Source: a virus. From it: a stretch of DNA of 33,557 nucleotides. The stretch lies in IMG/VR virus record IMGVR_UViG_3300024262_000135, positions 1 to 33,557 of that record. One strand, 5' to 3'. Positions 32,462 to 33,557 of this stretch are shown here, piece by piece (positions within the stretch are counted from its first letter, which is position 1; each line of letters opens with the position of its first letter). The notes under the pieces were generated by a model. The model was not told where the DNA came from, searched no databases, and worked only from the letters and a program-made list of their open reading frames with translations. The position numbers were made by a program, and so were the translations under genes.

Positions 32462-33526
32462 ATGTTGTTTCCCGATATTCAAGAGGCCCTCGACGTCTAC
32501 CTCGAAAAGCAGAAAGACGTGTATCCCTGCCGCGTGAATCGGATTAGTCAGATAGGCCACGAATGCGAGCGGTTCCTCTACTACTCTCGCCACAACTGGA
32601 AGGACCAGGTGCCGCCGAATAACCGATTGCAGGGGGCATTCAGTACAGGTAACATTCTGGAGCCGGTAATCGAGCGGATTATCTCGGAGGTTGGGGCCTC
32701 CGCCGTTCCCGCGTTTCGCATCGTCGGTGCGCAGACTCCGACCGATGACAGGCTGTTAAACAACTTTCAGATTTCAGGCAGCATCGACGGCTTTCTACAG
32801 GTCAAGGGCCACCAAGACTGGTTCACCGCCGGCGTTGTTGACATCAAGACAAGCAGTCCAAACGTCTTTGCAACGCTTGACGGCGTGGAAAGCCTGTCGC
32901 GCTACGCCTGGACGAAGCGATACATCGCGCAGTTAACGCTCTACGCACTGGCGCACAATCAGGAACACTGCGTCTTGCTCTTTGTAAACAAGAGCAATCT
33001 GTATGACATGAAACTCATCGGCTGGCAGTTGGACATGGGCTTTGCCGAAAGTCTGTTGCAGAAGGCGAAGCGGGTCAACGAGGCCCTGGAGAAAGACGAG
33101 CCGCCGGAGAAAGTCAACGACCCGAACATCTGCAAGGGCTGTCAATTCGAGCACATCTGCATCCCCGAGTTCACCGTTGGCGACGGCGTGGCTATCTCGA
33201 CCGACGAGGATCTTGAGGCGTTGTTGATTCGGCGGGAAGAACTCAGCGAGACGAGCAAGGAAGCCCGGGCCGTTGACCGACAAATCGACAAAAAACTTGA
33301 GGCATACGGACACAAGCAACTGGTCGCGGGGGATTTTATTATTTTGTGGAAATCGGGGGTGCGGCACATCAAAGCAGCGGACGCGCACAAAGTGGAGACT
33401 TGGTCAAAGAAAATTATCAAGACCCTGCCCGACCCAGTGAACTTGATTGCCTTGTGCCGCTCGTGTAATGCCCGGGTAAACACAAACAGAGCACATTGGA
33501 CACGATATTTTTCAGCTAAGGAGTGA
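32462..33526 (+). CDS. Cas4/RecB-like PD-(D/E)XK exonuclease with HNH-derived C-terminus
   Basis: A 354-residue nuclease. The core carries D109 (SGSIDG), then VVDIKT with D127 and K129, and the YIAQLTLYALAH helix with Q157. C35 (GHECERFLYY) and the cluster C224, C227, C233 (CKGCQFEHIC) match the iron-sulphur site of Cas4/AddB-type nucleases. It probably resects or processes phage DNA ends with the upstream candidate annealing protein. The start at ATG 32462 has AAAGGAG eight bases upstream. Residues 324-350 match residues 141-167 of the HNH protein at 1907-2443 with 20 of 27 identical. The first CxxC and the HH are absent here, so this tail is an inactive HNH remnant, apparently joined onto the nuclease. 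Confidence 0.75.
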   Translation: MLFPDIQEALDVYLEKQKDVYPCRVNRISQIGHECERFLYYSRHNWKDQVPPNNRLQGAFSTGNILEPVIERIISEVGASAVPAFRIVGAQTPTDDRLLNNFQISGSIDGFLQVKGHQDWFTAGVVDIKTSSPNVFATLDGVESLSRYAWTKRYIAQLTLYALAHNQEHCVLLFVNKSNLYDMKLIGWQLDMGFAESLLQKAKRVNEALEKDEPPEKVNDPNICKGCQFEHICIPEFTVGDGVAISTDEDLEALLIRREELSETSKEARAVDRQIDKKLEAYGHKQLVAGDFIILWKSGVRHIKAADAHKVETWSKKIIKTLPDPVNLIALCRSCNARVNTNRAHWTRYFSAKE

Positions 33527-33532
33527 GCGGGG

Positions 33533-33557
33533 ATGCCATTCAAAAGATATACGTTAG
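33533..33557 (+). CDS. Start of the next gene (truncated by window end)
   Basis: AAGGAG (33518-33523) lies nine bases before an ATG at 33533. Only eight codons are visible, reading MPFKRYTL, so no function can be given. The ribosome site and short gap fit continuation of the operon. Confidence 0.5.

Noticed and set aside
32462-33526. CRISPR adaptation role for the Cas4-like protein
   Set aside because: No cas1, cas2 or repeats are present. Phage Cas4/RecB-like nucleases beside annealing-type genes fit recombination better.
1-33557. CRISPR array, tRNA genes or insertion sequences
   Set aside because: I saw no regularly spaced repeats of suitable length, no cloverleaf with a T-arm, and no transposase or terminal inverted repeats.
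1-33557. Terminal direct repeat joining the window ends (circular genome)
   Set aside because: The first and last tens of bases share no visible match; both ends cut through genes.

Overview
The window looks like most of the genome of a tailed bacteriophage with a podovirus-like virion. Every gene I can support lies on the + strand. Genes are tightly packed, with many ATGA, TAATG or short overlaps and good AGGAG-type ribosome sites. The order is replication, packaging, head, short tail, ejection proteins, lysis and recombination. I see no sheath, tail-tube or tape-measure gene. A 2248-residue polyvalent-type protein sits where podoviruses carry ejection proteins. The DNA is GC-rich. Shine-Dalgarno sites, lipoprotein signals and one consensus sigma70-type promoter point to a bacterial host that I cannot name. 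Both ends cut through genes, so the contig is incomplete or a circular genome opened inside a gene.

Layout. 1-3233: end of a replication-initiator-like protein, a DnaC-like ATPase, a RuvC-like resolvase, a NUMOD3/HNH homing-type endonuclease, small genes and an excisionase-like HTH protein. 3234-3604: non-coding gap with short direct repeats. 3605-6450: packaging genes, with the large terminase split into separate ATPase and nuclease genes by three small genes. 6455-13173: portal, scaffold, major capsid and adaptor-like genes. 13187-18458: beta-propeller-like tail protein and probable virion proteins. 18465-25211: the giant protein, with an ADP-ribosyltransferase-like segment. 25244-27221: small proteins and a fibre-like protein. 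27243-29808: lysis region (membrane protein, two lipoproteins, lytic transglycosylase). This region is interrupted by a 600-base non-coding block holding a sigma70 promoter, a structured region and a strong terminator, i.e. a candidate RNA of about 337 nt. 29799-33557: small accessory proteins, a candidate annealing protein and a Cas4/RecB-like exonuclease whose C-terminus matches the tail of the HNH endonuclease.

How the parts fit. The DnaC-like loader, resolvase, candidate annealing protein and exonuclease would replicate, recombine and resolve DNA. The two terminase parts would feed DNA through the portal into a scaffolded capsid. The giant and neighbouring proteins may be injected with the DNA. 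The lysis genes and transglycosylase would release progeny. The most unusual points are the split terminase, the bounded non-coding RNA candidate, the exonuclease-HNH chimera, a cysteine-rich gene nested out of frame in the transglycosylase, and a recurrent family of small cysteine-rich proteins. All functions come from reading motifs by eye; no database search was run.
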